Assembly: GCA_029964075.1 (NCBI GenBank)
Contig: CM057142.1
Location: 6,339,770 to 6,403,769 of the forward strand
Length of the DNA stretch: 64,000 nucleotides
Direction: 5' to 3'
From: Patiria pectinifera
Taxonomy: Eukaryota; Echinodermata; Asteroidea; Valvatida; Asterinidae
Position 1 is the first letter of the stretch. Each line of letters opens with the position of its first letter. Below are positions 14,601 through 23,200 of the stretch, one piece after another. The notes below the pieces were generated by a model. It ran no database searches. It was not told the origin of the DNA and worked only from the letters and a program-made list of their open reading frames with translations. The position numbers and the translations under genes are program-made.

Positions 14601-17600
14601 TAAGCACTATTTCATGGCGTGGATGCGCTAACGGTTGCGTGCGCATGGAGATTTCTATTGTTATATCGATGATTTAAGCAACTTGTTCCTCTGGGGTTAA
14701 GCATGGTTTTGTTGTGCTTACTGCTAACGGTCTCCATGAAATACAGACGGAGGCTTAGTTAGCAGCGCCATGAAAGTGGGCCCAGGAGGCTATGTTTTAC
14801 AATAACGCTAGAAGCAGTCAATATTTGTATAATATACCCCAAACATTTATCAGCACATGATTGGATCAAACTGGTATTTTATAAGTCAAACTAGACAAGT
14901 GTAAGCTTGTTTTTACCGTCCATTCCGGATGTACCAGTACATTGGTCATCTCTAAGACCAATGTGTAAGGAGGCTGGTAGTAGGGTTCCGTCAGGGGATC
15001 TGGGAGTAGCTTCTCAGCTGATGGCTCCACTATCATCTGGAAAATAATAACACAAACAATATTCATAAGGATTGCATATCTCCGGTTTGCTTTAAACAAA
15101 AACAATCACTGATACTACTCCTTCGCAAACATACACTCTGTGCAAAGTTGTCCTTTCCACTGAAATCAGTCAAGTGACTGTTCCTAACAGTTAAAAAGCT
15201 CCCAGCCTACATTAAGCAAGATAGACTGGCTGTGACTGTTTATGTGACTTGATACAGCTATGCTTTGACTGTAGGTGATTGATAAGCCAGCTGTGCCTAC
15301 CACTTGCCTGCTTTTGTCGGTTGACTGAATTTGACTAGTCACAGTGCTTGCTTAAAATATGATCTGACTGTTGGTGACTATGTGTAAAAGGCATGGCAGG
15401 GGAAGAGGATTGATTTTTTGACTGTCTGTGACTTTTCAGACAGCAGGAGGGTTAATCTAGTACTAATGATTAAAAACTTACTGTTCTGTACTCCTTGACC
15501 TCCTTGTAGGCCCTCTGTACATAAGCGGTTAGGATGAACTGATCGGAAAACTCGTCTGGAATCTGAAGTTAAATGATTGTTGATAAAAGAAACGATTGAT
15601 AGGAAATCTAAATTAAAAGATGGATGACAGAAAGACAAATGCACAGAAAAATGGAGATACAAGTATTTAAAATTTGGAGGTCATGCTAATCAGTCAAAAG
15701 TTTGTTAACCAATACAAGCCAAATTACAAAAGATTTCAGTTCTGGGGGTTTCTCTTATACTACGCCAATCATCACACCAAATATGGCCTCGGGGTGGGTG
15801 AAAAGTCGTGTTGAATTGACAGGTAATGACCCTATTATTTTATGAGCTTTCAATTACAAATTCGGCCGAATTATAGACTTACTTGTTTTCCATGTTCGTC
15901 TAGTTTTGGTTGACCTGTAAATGTAAACAAATGCATTTATTTAAGTCAAGTGGACGTTATACAAGAATTCAAGTACTTACATCCGTTTGGAATTTGCCCT
16001 TGTTTTTTTTATTAATTTAAAAAACTTTTGAAATGCTTGATTATTGCACACACACAAAAAAGGGGGAGGCATATAGATGCCACTTTGTTACTTGCATTTC
16101 ACTTCCATTATGCGCCCATCAATTGTTATTCCAAAAAAGGATATTCTTCTTTTATCATTTTAAATTGACTCCAACATTTAATCACAGAGTATTACATTTC
16201 CTTGTTCTGCTTCACGGCTCTGGAGGAATTTTTTCTAAGGGAAATAATATTAATTCCAAAACTGATGTCTGATTCCCTTCTAAAGTTCTAGTGAATACAA
16301 AGAAGTCACGACGACAAAGTTGGCCTGGAACCAGACTAAGATTTGTCATGGTAAACATTTCGAAGTCCCAAACAAAACCAGTCGCTCACTGCGCATCCGG
16401 CAAAATGTTGTTTATTTAAAGCCTGACCAGAGCCGGCTAAATATATACACTCTGCCAAACTACTACTAACTTAGCTGGAGTTACCCAGCTCTGAGTTTTA
16501 TCATTGGGTTGTCATCTAGAGCTGGAGCTCATTTTTCTCGAAAACGATAGTATAGGCAAAAAAAATTTGGAAAATGTTGAATTTTGTCCCCGTTACACAC
16601 TAATTGCAACTGCACCCCACACTTGCCTGTAATTAGCATTAGACAGGTCCTTGAAGTAACGATCCACGATGAAGATTCAGCCTACAATTGCAGTGAAAAC
16701 AGGAGGAATAACCGCTAACCTGACAACCTTGCGAGCATGTCAATGGTTTGTGCACACAAAAAATTTGTGTACGATGAAATGGCGTCGCCGATTACCCCCA
16801 TACGCTGGTACTCGGCATTTTTTGCGATCGGTGCATGGCGAGCGTCATGCATACGAATAAGAGGTTCATGCATCAATAAGCGGTTCACTCGCATCACAGT
16901 GCGCGCGGTACTGGAGCGCGCTGAAACGCCACCGTCGATTGGCCGGCTATCGTGCATTCATAGTGCAGTGTTATTTACGTTCATTGAAAGACAGGGACAG
17001 TAACTAGTTAGTTCCATAAAAGGGAAGGGAAACAGAGGAGTGATAAATGATACACGAGATTCCAGAATACACGTACGCGTCCAACAGGGCCATAGGCGTC
17101 GCAAGGATTTTTTCTAGAGGGGGGGGGGGGCAAAAACATTTTTGGCCCAAAAATGCTTGTATTTCTCAACACATTCTCGATTTATCAGTTTTAGAGGGGG
17201 GCAGGGACATTTTGCCCCCCCCAACTCATTAAATTTACACCACTTTGTCTTCCCGCCTCTTTGTTTTTTTTATTCCATTTTTTTTGGTGGCTTTTATGCA
17301 TGAACCTCTTATTAATATGCATGACGCTTCCGCGTCACGCGTGCACGTCATGCACCGACCGCAAAAATGCCGAGTACCAGCGTGCATGGTAATCGGCGAC
17401 CGCCATTCAATCGTACACAATTTTTTTGTGTGCACAAACCATTGGCGTTCGTGGACATGCTCGCAAGGTTGTCAGGTTAGCGGTTATTCCTCCTGTTTTC
17501 ACTGCAATTGTAGGCTGAATCTTCATCGTGGATCGTTTTTTACTTCAAGGACCTGTGTAATGGTTATTCCAGGCAAGTTTGGGGTGAGTTGCAGTTGCAA

Positions 17601-18192
17601 TTAGTGTGTAACGGGGACAAAATTCAACATTTTCCAAATTTTTTTTGCCTATACTATCGTTTTTGAGAAAAATGAGCTCCAGCTCTAGATGACAACCCAA
17701 TGATAAAACGGAAATTGATAAAACTCAGAGCTGGGTAACTCCAGCTACTACTAACTAGTAAAATGTTGACTCACCAAGTTCATAGAATGTTAAAAGAGAT
17801 GCCCCACCCAGCATAGCACCAGTGATGCCCATTGCCCATTTCTGATAGCGGGCGAATTTCTCCTTGCGTTCTTTCTTCCGCTGTTCGTCGTCTTCTTGCT
17901 TCTCCTTCACCTTTTCCTCCGCCTGCTTCAACAGCACACTCAACGGCAGGGTACTCGCGGACGAAGACGTTGCATCACCGCTTACACCGGACGCTGAATT
18001 CGAGGTCGGTTTTTGCTCCGCAAGTGAAATATGACAGGTTGATAATCGCGAAACTTGACATTTTCTGTGATGCAGTATATTTCTCTGGGGAGTGGTGGTC
18101 CATTTGTTGTTCAACAAATCGCGATTGGGGGATTTTGAGACCAAAATCCGCAGCGCGTTTCGGAGCGCACATGTATGACTGAGCGCTGCCAT
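2564..18192 (-). CDS. TIMM50: TIMM50, mitochondrial import receptor of the TIM23 complex (whole gene, 9 coding exons)
   Basis: Joined minus-strand exons are 18192-17775, 15914-15883, 15562-15482, 15036-14917, 13800-13693, 12112-12014, 11311-11155, 10027-9924 and 2659-2564; all introns are GT-AG and the phases add to 1215 nt (404 residues plus TAG). The product matches Tim50, which is anchored in the inner mitochondrial membrane, binds presequences in the intermembrane space and passes preproteins to the TIM23 channel. Visible parts are a basic, Ser/Thr-rich presequence-like N terminus, a charged Lys/Glu stretch (about 87-117), one membrane segment (about 119-136), the family signature [20 protein letters not shown] (about 187-206) and an FCP1/NIF-type fold to about residue 338. 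The start at 18192 is preferred over an in-frame ATG at 18234 because a YY1-like CAATATGGCAG context overlaps it and an Ala/Arg-rich presequence follows. Human TIMM50 is about 353 residues; the extra length is N-terminal. Confidence 0.96.
2780..3620. repeat. GACTCG/GACTTG-rich interspersed repeat
   Basis: Two dense blocks of GACTCGA, GACTTGA and CAAGTGACT words (2785-2915 and 3095-3225), plus further GTCACA words to 3620, flank less repetitive sequence. The style matches the internally repetitive hAT-like elements elsewhere in the window. It lies in TIMM50 intron 8. Confidence 0.55.
3621..5885. other. TIMM50 intron 8, left part: G tracts and no gene
   Basis: Contains homopolymer G runs near 3740, 4130, 4180 and 4470 and a C run near 5447. 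Otherwise it is unremarkable intronic sequence with no exon-like signal. Confidence 0.5.
5886..6085 (-). repeat. tRNA-derived SINE
   Basis: On the minus strand, GGCTGGATAGCTCAGTTGG starts a tRNA-like head with a complete 7-bp acceptor stem (GGCTGGA with TCCAGTC) and a B-box-like GGTTCAAGCC at 5909-5918. The T stem has a mismatch and the anticodon stem is poor, so it is a SINE head. Confidence 0.8.
6700..6936 (-). repeat. interspersed repeat related to 18596-18900
   Basis: The minus strand begins GGAAAGAATGATGCAACCTG followed by ACGCCACTTTTTTC. It matches the plus-strand repeat at 18596-18900 over about 250 bp, including the AGACATGAATCTGGGACT-like stretch. Confidence 0.7.
8040..8560 (+). repeat. 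diverged interspersed repeat related to 53575-53830
   Basis: Both copies carry AAAAAGTCTCCGGTTT, a GAGTATAAGCTTT-like stretch and GGGCTCCTATATATTTTGC followed by ACTAAATT. The copies differ in length and are degraded. Sequence between here and 9580 shows no gene. Confidence 0.65.
9583..9903 (+). repeat. CCTCC-rich MITE, copy R1
   Basis: Starts ACCTTAACTCCCTAGG and ends GGGAAGGTTAGGGTT, with hallmark internal text (CCTCAATCCTGCAAAATCCTCC and TGTCAATATGTTGAGGC). The ends form a short imperfect inverted repeat (CCCTAACYYCC). It stops about 20 bp from the donor side of TIMM50 exon 8. Confidence 0.85.
9924..10027 (-). CDS. TIMM50: TIMM50 coding exon 8
   Basis: Encodes residues 339-373, beginning [20 protein letters not shown] and including DDPLGTFK. 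This is equivalent to the human NGVEDVRTVLEHY...DDPL block. The acceptor is CTTCACAG|CG and the donor CTACAG|GTAGGA. A copy of an interspersed CCTCC-rich repeat ends at about 9903, roughly 20 bp from this exon edge. Confidence 0.95.
10225..10440 (-). repeat. tRNA-derived SINE
   Basis: On the minus strand a tRNA-like head with B box GGGTTCGATTCCC (10328-10340) is followed by a body with TTCTCTCTTGTGCTCC and GGGTTTTGCTCCGGG. A related element is at 61735-61990. Confidence 0.75.
11155..11311 (-). CDS. TIMM50: TIMM50 coding exon 7
   Basis: Encodes residues 287-338 and one base of codon 339. It begins [18 protein letters not shown] and contains [15 protein letters not shown], the last well-conserved block of the FCP1-like fold. 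The acceptor is GCTTTTCAG|GATC and the donor AGAA|GTAAGA (phase 1). Confidence 0.96.
11490..11785 (-). repeat. tRNA-derived SINE, same family as 45123-45480
   Basis: Reads on the minus strand as TGGAGTGCCGTGGCCT..., a B-box-like region at 11704-11715, then TGCCCAGG...GGGTACCTGTGAGGGCAG and TCGAGCTGTA...CTCCCCAGGGAGCTGAGATT. It is collinear with the plus-strand copy at 45123. Located in TIMM50 intron 6. Confidence 0.85.
12014..12112 (-). CDS. TIMM50: TIMM50 coding exon 6
   Basis: Encodes residues 254-286, [20 protein letters not shown] through NGHHVK. It matches the [16 protein letters not shown] core of the family almost residue for residue. The acceptor is CATTACAG|ACTGGG and the donor AAG|GTAAGT. 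Confidence 0.96.
12509..12890 (+). repeat. CCTCC-rich MITE, copy R2
   Basis: Begins CCCTAACTCCCTAGGC and carries the full internal landmarks of R1, plus a 5' extension shared with the copy at 58160-58572. The right end is degraded. Located in TIMM50 intron 5. Confidence 0.83.
12975..13360 (+). repeat. CCTCC-rich MITE, copy R3
   Basis: The third TIMM50 copy, only about 90 bp from R2 and in the same orientation. It ends GAAGGTTAGGGTTTTT. Divergence from R2 argues for separate insertions rather than a recent tandem duplication. Confidence 0.82.
13421..13555. repeat. hairpin-forming repeat with GTCGGTGAAGGGCAAAACC words
   Basis: GGTTTTGCCCTTCACCGACGT is followed about 20 bp later by its inverse ACGTCGGTGAAGGGCAAAACC. 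The spacer itself contains ACACTG...CAGTGT. A third copy of GTCGGTGAAGGGCAAAACC follows at about 13531. The same text forms the tail of the SINE at 57958. Confidence 0.85.
13693..13800 (-). CDS. TIMM50: TIMM50 coding exon 5
   Basis: Encodes residues 218-253, including GWRFKKRPG and [12 protein letters not shown]. Both are diagnostic for the Tim50 FCP1-like domain; the first belongs to the basic surface of the receptor. The acceptor is CTTCTCAG|TATTCC and the donor TTT|GTAAGT; phase 0 at both ends. Confidence 0.96.
14293..14783. repeat. MITE with GGGCCC...CATGGCGCTG inverted ends, carrying a nested repeat
   Basis: The left end GGGCCCAATTTCATGGCGCT and the right end AGCGCCATGAAAGTGGGCCC are inverted copies over about 25 bp. 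The interior (14430-14600) contains a second repeat whose inverse occurs at 31440-31660 (CGGGTTCAGGCC, ATATTTCCGGCCT, GTGAACTGGTTAA). Located in TIMM50 intron 4. Confidence 0.85.
14917..15036 (-). CDS. TIMM50: TIMM50 coding exon 4: start of the FCP1-like domain
   Basis: Encodes residues 178-217, [10 protein letters not shown] through VLVHPEWT. It contains the family hallmark [18 protein letters not shown] and the strand where active FCP1 phosphatases have DxDxT. Here the sequence is LEMTNV, without either aspartate, as in the non-catalytic vertebrate Tim50. The acceptor is TTTTCCAG|ATG and the donor ACG|GTAAAA. Confidence 0.95.
15482..15562 (-). CDS. TIMM50: TIMM50 coding exon 3
   Basis: Encodes residues 151-177, starting IPDEFSDQF and ending KEVKEYRT. 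This matches the IPDEF...KDYRQ segment of vertebrate Tim50 that links the membrane span to the intermembrane-space domain. The acceptor is ACTTCAG|ATTCC and the donor ACA|GTAAGT; both ends are phase 0. Confidence 0.93.
15883..15914 (-). CDS. TIMM50: TIMM50 coding exon 2 (32 nt)
   Basis: This very short exon completes Gly140 and encodes [10 protein letters not shown]. The acceptor is TTTACAG|GTCAA and the donor CAA|GTAAGT. It corresponds to the human segment just after the membrane span (GNNPVDENGAK). It is placed by exact phase closure: exon 1 ends in phase 1 and exon 3 starts in phase 0. Confidence 0.88.
16472..17747. mobile_element. 1.28-kb fold-back element in TIMM50 intron 1
   Basis: Two long inverted arms (about 16472-16874 and 17296-17747) surround a 420-bp middle with a G tract. 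Both outer ends read TAGCTGGAGTTACCCAGC. The 9-bp word CTACTAACT lies immediately outside each end (16463-16471 and 17748-17756), a clear target duplication. The near edge is 27 bp from the exon 1 splice donor. No transposase frame is seen. Short frames in the arms are mirror images and not genes. Confidence 0.93.
17775..18192 (-). CDS. TIMM50: TIMM50 coding exon 1: presequence, charged linker, membrane segment
   Basis: Encodes residues 1-139 and one base of codon 140. It begins [12 protein letters not shown], with Arg/Lys and no acidic residue in the first 20 positions, as expected of a matrix-targeting signal. A Ser/Thr-rich spacer follows, then a strongly charged Lys/Glu stretch, then [19 protein letters not shown] as the single membrane span. 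The donor reads CTTG|GTGAGT (intron from 17774 downward). An upstream in-frame ATG at 18234 would add 14 residues. Confidence 0.92.
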
Positions 18193-18595
18193 ATTGGAAT
18201 CGTCCAATATGAAAAAGGTAACATTCAAAAGCAAAAATTAAAGTCAAGTACAAATATATTGTATGTTAATAGTTACCTCCCACCGAGTGATCGCAAATCA
18301 CCTTATTTATTGAAATTTAAACAAAACGGGAATTTTTTTCAAACGTATAAATGGGTTTGTATTCTCGAAATAGACGTCGTATATTTTTTCGTGCCCCTCA
18401 CTATCTCTTAAGTTACCTATTAACTAATGAGACGTAGCTACACATACAAGTCTGCAGAATGGACTGGATCATTTGTTTTCGGTCATTTCCGACTGCAGAT
18501 TTTTACATGATAATTTGATATTAATAAACTAGACACTTAGAGGTACAGAATTTGTTTTTTTGCTGCTTGATAACCAGGTAAGTAGCTTCCATATC

Positions 18596-18900
18596 AAGTG
18601 GAAAACAGTCTGGAAAGAATGTTCCATCCTGACGCCACTTTTTTCATCTTAATATTAATTATTAATACATGTAATCATCCCAATAAAATTGAACATGTTG
18701 AACGAGTTGAACTTGAAGGTCAGCTAGTCAATTGTTGCCAGTATGTTGAAACCATGGTTGAAACAGACATGAATCTGGGACTAAGAAACATTTCCAATTT
18801 TGTTAGAAAAGACTTCGAAAATATATGCTTAACTCTCTATAGACTTTGTGCACAACCATATTGTGATGCATATTTTCAACAGTCTATGATGATAAAATTT
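18596..18900 (+). repeat. interspersed repeat related to 6700-6936
   Basis: Shares GGAAAGAATG, CTGACGCCACTTTTTTC and CATTTCCAATTTTGTTAG with the minus-strand copy at 6700-6936. An open frame through it is a by-product. Confidence 0.68.
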
Positions 18901-18907
18901 AGGGCTG

Positions 18908-18969
18908 CCCAGCCCTAAATTTTATCATTGGGTTGTCATGGCAACCCAATGATAAAATTTAGGGCTGGG
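18908..18969. repeat. perfect hairpin, 28-bp arms and 6-base loop, in the divergent promoter
   Basis: Starting at CCCAGCCCTAAATTTTATC, every one of 28 positions pairs with the right arm around loop TCATGG. The right arm continues into GCTGGGTAACTCCAGCTA, the terminus of the fold-back element at 16472-17747. The same arm word (GATAAAATTTAGGGCTG) also precedes it at 18891. Confidence 0.93.
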
Positions 18970-19369
18970 TAACTCCAGCTACAGTCTACTATAGATTTCA
19001 AATTCAGAGAACACAACTTTTCACCTTTTTTCACGTTTTTAATTGCAAGAATTGAATTGCTGTGTGGTTCATTTCAGACACAAGGTATGGCCTGGGGCTA
19101 CTTCTAGAATTAGAAAGGCACACGAATGCCTTCTAATTCTAGAAATATTATGGGGCTAGCCATTCAATGATAATCTATTTTCACAGATATCTTGATCTTG
19201 ATCTAGTACACGGCAACAGATCATGTAGGATCCATGAAGAGTCACAGGAGACGTCGTAATAAGATAAATTTGGAATCAAATGGTTCCTGTGTCTTTATAT
19301 AGCATAGGTTTCTGCATATTTAACTTTTAGTGGGCTTTTTTATTTGCCAATAGGCCTATCGTAGTTTAA

Positions 19370-19876
19370 AGGGAATGTACATTATTTGCTTTTGCTGCAA
19401 TTTTTAGAAATGGATGGATTTGGGGGGTTAGTATGTTAGTATGTTATATTTTATTATTTTTTATTTTTTTTTTTTATGTGTCTGTCCGTGGGAAAAAAAA
19501 GAAAGAAAACATGTTTGTGTAGTCTCTGACTCCCCGCACTTAAAAATGAAAAAGAGCAATTTGTAGATGTGGGTGGGAATTGTAAGGTCAGAGAATCAGT
19601 TGTACCCCTTTAAAGATGTGTAATCAATTGCTGAGACAATGAATAATATAAATAAAAAAAAAAAAAATATAAAAGAAGAAAAAGTTTTTCCATCCAGATC
19701 TGATCGGCGCTGTTAATTTGTAGAACAAATACCACTTTATAACTGAAAATGCTGAGCACAGCAGCCATTGGGTTTTTGTTGGATGCTTCAGACTGCCACC
19801 CCCGCAGTCAGTCAGTAAAGATAATGTGAATTTTTATCATTATTTTTTTGATGTTTGCAAATGTTGTACATTCCCT
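19370..19876 (+). mobile_element. TTAA-flanked MITE, copy A
   Basis: TTAA lies on both sides. Ends are AGGGAATGTAC and GTACATTCCCT, with TTGCTTTTGCTGCAA near the left and TGTTTGCAAATGTT near the right. The internal palindrome seen in other copies is degraded here. It sits 120 bp upstream of the ERMARD 5' UTR acceptor. Confidence 0.83.
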
Positions 19877-19994
19877 TTAAGTGTCTTGTGTTTTATAAAC
19901 AGAAATTTAATTTGGACCTGTTTTAAACAAAAGGTACTACAGTCATGGACAGACCCTCTTTCATTTTTCTGTTTTATCTGTTTCTTTAATTCAG

Positions 19995-20041
19995 AGGATG
20001 GAGGAATTGCCTCTCACCACATTTACCTTTGATCTCTGACG
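19995..20041 (+). other. ERMARD: ERMARD 5' UTR segment with acceptor and a 13-codon upstream ORF
   Basis: A strong polypyrimidine tract ending TTTAATTCAG at 19994 suggests a spliced 5' UTR, so a noncoding first exon should lie upstream. An ATG at 19998 opens a 13-codon frame that stops at 20037-20039, two bases before the ERMARD ATG. The main frame is closed upstream by TGA at 20030-20032, which fixes the start at 20042. Confidence 0.55.
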
Positions 20042-20207
20042 ATGACAACCTGTCTGTCACCCAAGAAACACCGTCTCGTCTGTGAGGTGGGAGCTCTGGT
20101 CAGCCCAGTGGTGCAGCAGGAGGATGGAAGGATACCTCACTTTGACAAAGACACGGGCCTGTTGCTATGGAGCTGTGTTGCCATGGATGAGGTCAAAGTT
20201 CGTAATG
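20042..20207 (+). CDS. ERMARD: ERMARD coding exon 1
   Basis: Encodes residues 1-55 and one base. It starts [17 protein letters not shown], aligning with human ...ITTCLSPSVYDIICNLG, and includes [12 protein letters not shown]. The chosen donor AATG|GTACAT gives phase 1, which fits exon 2; an earlier GATGAG|GTCAAA would break the frame. The last few residues are therefore inferred. Confidence 0.85.
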
Positions 20208-23200
20208 GTACATACCATTTCCATGAGGACTTTTTGAAACAGACTTCAGGAGATTTTAGGTTCCGACTTGCCTCGTGACAAGTTAGAAGCCTCAATTAAA
20301 TTTTTAAAGGAGACTTTTCTTCAACATTTTGCACCTGAGAGTGAAGCCAAGCAATTGCATTTTGAAGCCTAAGACTAGACTGGTACATATCCAACTGTTT
20401 GAAAAGATTGACCCTCCAGTAGTCCGGTGGCATGACTTTGGAGAGATGTGTAGAAATCGAGACTGGGTACCAGATCTCTCTTTGGACACAGTTAATTGAT
20501 GCAGTACTAAAGGGCTGTGCCAGTCTATTTTCTAGTGCTGCATGTTTTCAGTATCTTGGGAGTTGGGTCTCTCATACACAGTATTGGGAGTCCCATATTT
20601 CTGGACCAGGTGCCTGGCATGTTCTGCTTCAGGACCATCAAATCCTATAATATGAGGCTGAGGTTTGGGGTGTTAAAAGCTTCTTAATGATTCTGAAGCC
20701 AGAATAGCCCCATAAATATGTCTGAAATACCACACTTCCTCCATACTGAGAGACAAACAGCGATGCTTGCTAAATTTCTTGAAATATTGTGTTTCCTGAA
20801 TTTCAAATCTGGACTTTTTTTTTAAAACTTGATATTCACTTACCTGGTTAATAACCACGGAAAATCAAAATGTCAAAGGTGCGTGAGCCATAACCTTAAG
20901 TAAAACTTTCTCCAAATTTCTCTTGAAAATTACATAACTAGAGAACTTTCTAGAAGTACAGAATTCAATTTTCATGGTTATTTACAAGGTTATTAGCTTC
21001 CATAGTGAATATCAAGTGGAAAAAAACCCACAGTCTAGATTTAAAATTCAGTTCTAAGACGAACCTGCCTAAACTCAGTGGTTCTGTCTCCGGTCCAGTG
21101 GGCAAGTTTTAGAACTCATTCTCGATAAAACGCTTATTTTTCACATAAATTTGTATCCCGGGTTTTGTTTAAGGATTGATAACTGCAGAAGCTGTGTATG
21201 AAGATCTCGTTGTCAGCCTGGCTCCTTACTGTCACGCTGTTCACCAGTGGGTTCTTTGTCTCCAGGATGCAGACATCCAAGACAGATACAAGAAGCATCT
21301 AGAGTGGACGGGTAACACAGAGGTATGACCTGCACAGAAATTTGCTAAGCACAAAAAATATCTGCTTTGCAAAAGCAGGTTACCGACCAAAGTGTCATGC
21401 AATGTGTATTGCTTGTGACTGGTCCTCTGCAGGTTTCTGCTAAGGGTATTAATGAGCTCAGCAACATTTTCTGCTAAAGCCTCTCCCTGAAATTTCATTC
21501 CAAGTGGAGAGAGAGGCAAAGGCAGATTTTTTTTGGTGGGGGATGGTGGGGTGGTGGTAGTCTGAGTATCACCCATCGTCCAATAGAGTCCTCTGTCTCC
21601 GGTCCAACCTCTGATATATCTAAGCATGCAAATTTATGGGCCCCACACGCCAGCCAATCGGAGTTGACTGTGACGTCATTTCATTCCGAAATCTCGACTA
21701 AGCTGTTGATTGGTCAATTGGATGCTATGTTTTTGTAATACAACTGGCATAGCAATCTAATAAAACCCAGACACGACATTGGCTTTCAAAACTGTTAACA
21801 AAATGGTGCACGTATAGAATATGCGAGCCCTCATCATGGGCACGACGTGAACACGCAAGAGGGCATTCACATTAGGCATGTTTTTAAAATTTTATGGGAT
21901 GATCAATTGAAGCCACAGGATGTTCGCGCATCACGTAATATATCTTTACAGGCCGCGTGACGCAGCCTATTTTTGCAAACACAATTCACAACGTAAAAGC
22001 ATGTATAGGTTTTATTAGATGTCTACGACAATGGGTTTCCGAAGACCTGATAAAGAAGATGCCCGCTGAATGGTCAGAATCTCGAGGTCAAGACGCATTC
22101 CTTTCATCCCAAGAGTTCTCCATCATTTTCAAATGAAATTGATTTTACATCACCAACAAAGACACACCATGTAACTCTTTTCATTCCTTGCAGCTTTTCT
22201 TGGACTGTTTCAGGAAGGCGAGATCAAATCAACCAGTTGAAGCCAGCTTGAGCATATTGCTATCAACGGCAGCCTTGGAAAGAGCTCTCGGCGACGTAAG
22301 TATGGCGGACGCCTTGTCCTGCAACAAGCAAGTTTTATTTTACGACAGACTTAATTTTAAAGATGAACAGAGAAATTGACTGAAGCGGGGTTTGAACCTG
22401 CAACCTCCGGATGACCTTACCGGTGCCCTTGAACAAAGAGATTGACTAAAAGGGGAACCACCAACATAGGGCTGGATAGCTCAGTTGGTAGAGCGCTGGA
22501 ACGGCAATCCGGAGAAATTCGTTGTAAGTGCAGTGCCAGTCAGTTTCCATAGAGTTACTGTCCCAGAACTAACAGGATTGATGATTACATAAATATCAAA
22601 CTTTGTTTTCGTACCTTGCAAGGTTTTTCTGATGAAGAGTAAGGACCCCTGCCCGGCAATGCTCAAGAATCTCTTGGCCACTCGGGAGCTTCTGGATACC
22701 TTGGGAGAAAACGCAGTAAGTTGTTGGAGACTTGGAGTAATACATTCCAATTGCCAATTGTCAACACCGGGTGTGGTTCCAAAAACAGGAAACGTATTTG
22801 GCCAATTTGAAATTCTCGTAATGACGAAAGACAGCCAGTGTTTCCAAGTTGTTTTTTTAAACACTAACATAATAAGTTTTTTAAGTCCAGTCCCACAGTT
22901 CAGGATAAGCAATCAACTGAGTGGCACATTCTTAGGTCTAGAACTTTGGCAATTGTGTAGTACACAGGCCCTGTTCCTGTAAGAGATCAAAAGTCCAGTT
23001 TTAGGTTATTGGACTTGCCAAACTGGTCAGGAGTGCTGTGGATAGAGGGCAGGGTTTTAAAATTATGAGGGAAATGTGGTGTGAAATGACAATTGCTGAC
23101 GACAAAACGCAACTTGAAAATAAAAGATGGTGAACACTGCAATGCTCCACAAATGCGCAAAATCATCTTGATTCACATTGAATCAACTGTAAGAAAATCG

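Larger units (their letters stand above)
18193..19994. promoter_or_regulatory. divergent promoter interval between TIMM50 and ERMARD
   Basis: The two genes point away from each other across this 1.8-kb interval, so it must contain the TIMM50 promoter and probably the ERMARD promoter or its noncoding first exon. No TATA box stands out. The TIMM50 end has a YY1-like motif at the ATG and a GC-richer stretch (about 18000-18190). Most of the rest is repeat: an old repeat related to 6720-6935 (18596-18900), a perfect hairpin (18908-18969) and a TTAA-flanked MITE (19370-19876). Confidence 0.55.

Noticed and set aside
16715-17604. small genes inside the TIMM50 intron 1 fold-back
   Set aside because: The frames lie in the inverted arms, mirror each other and have no recognisable domains.
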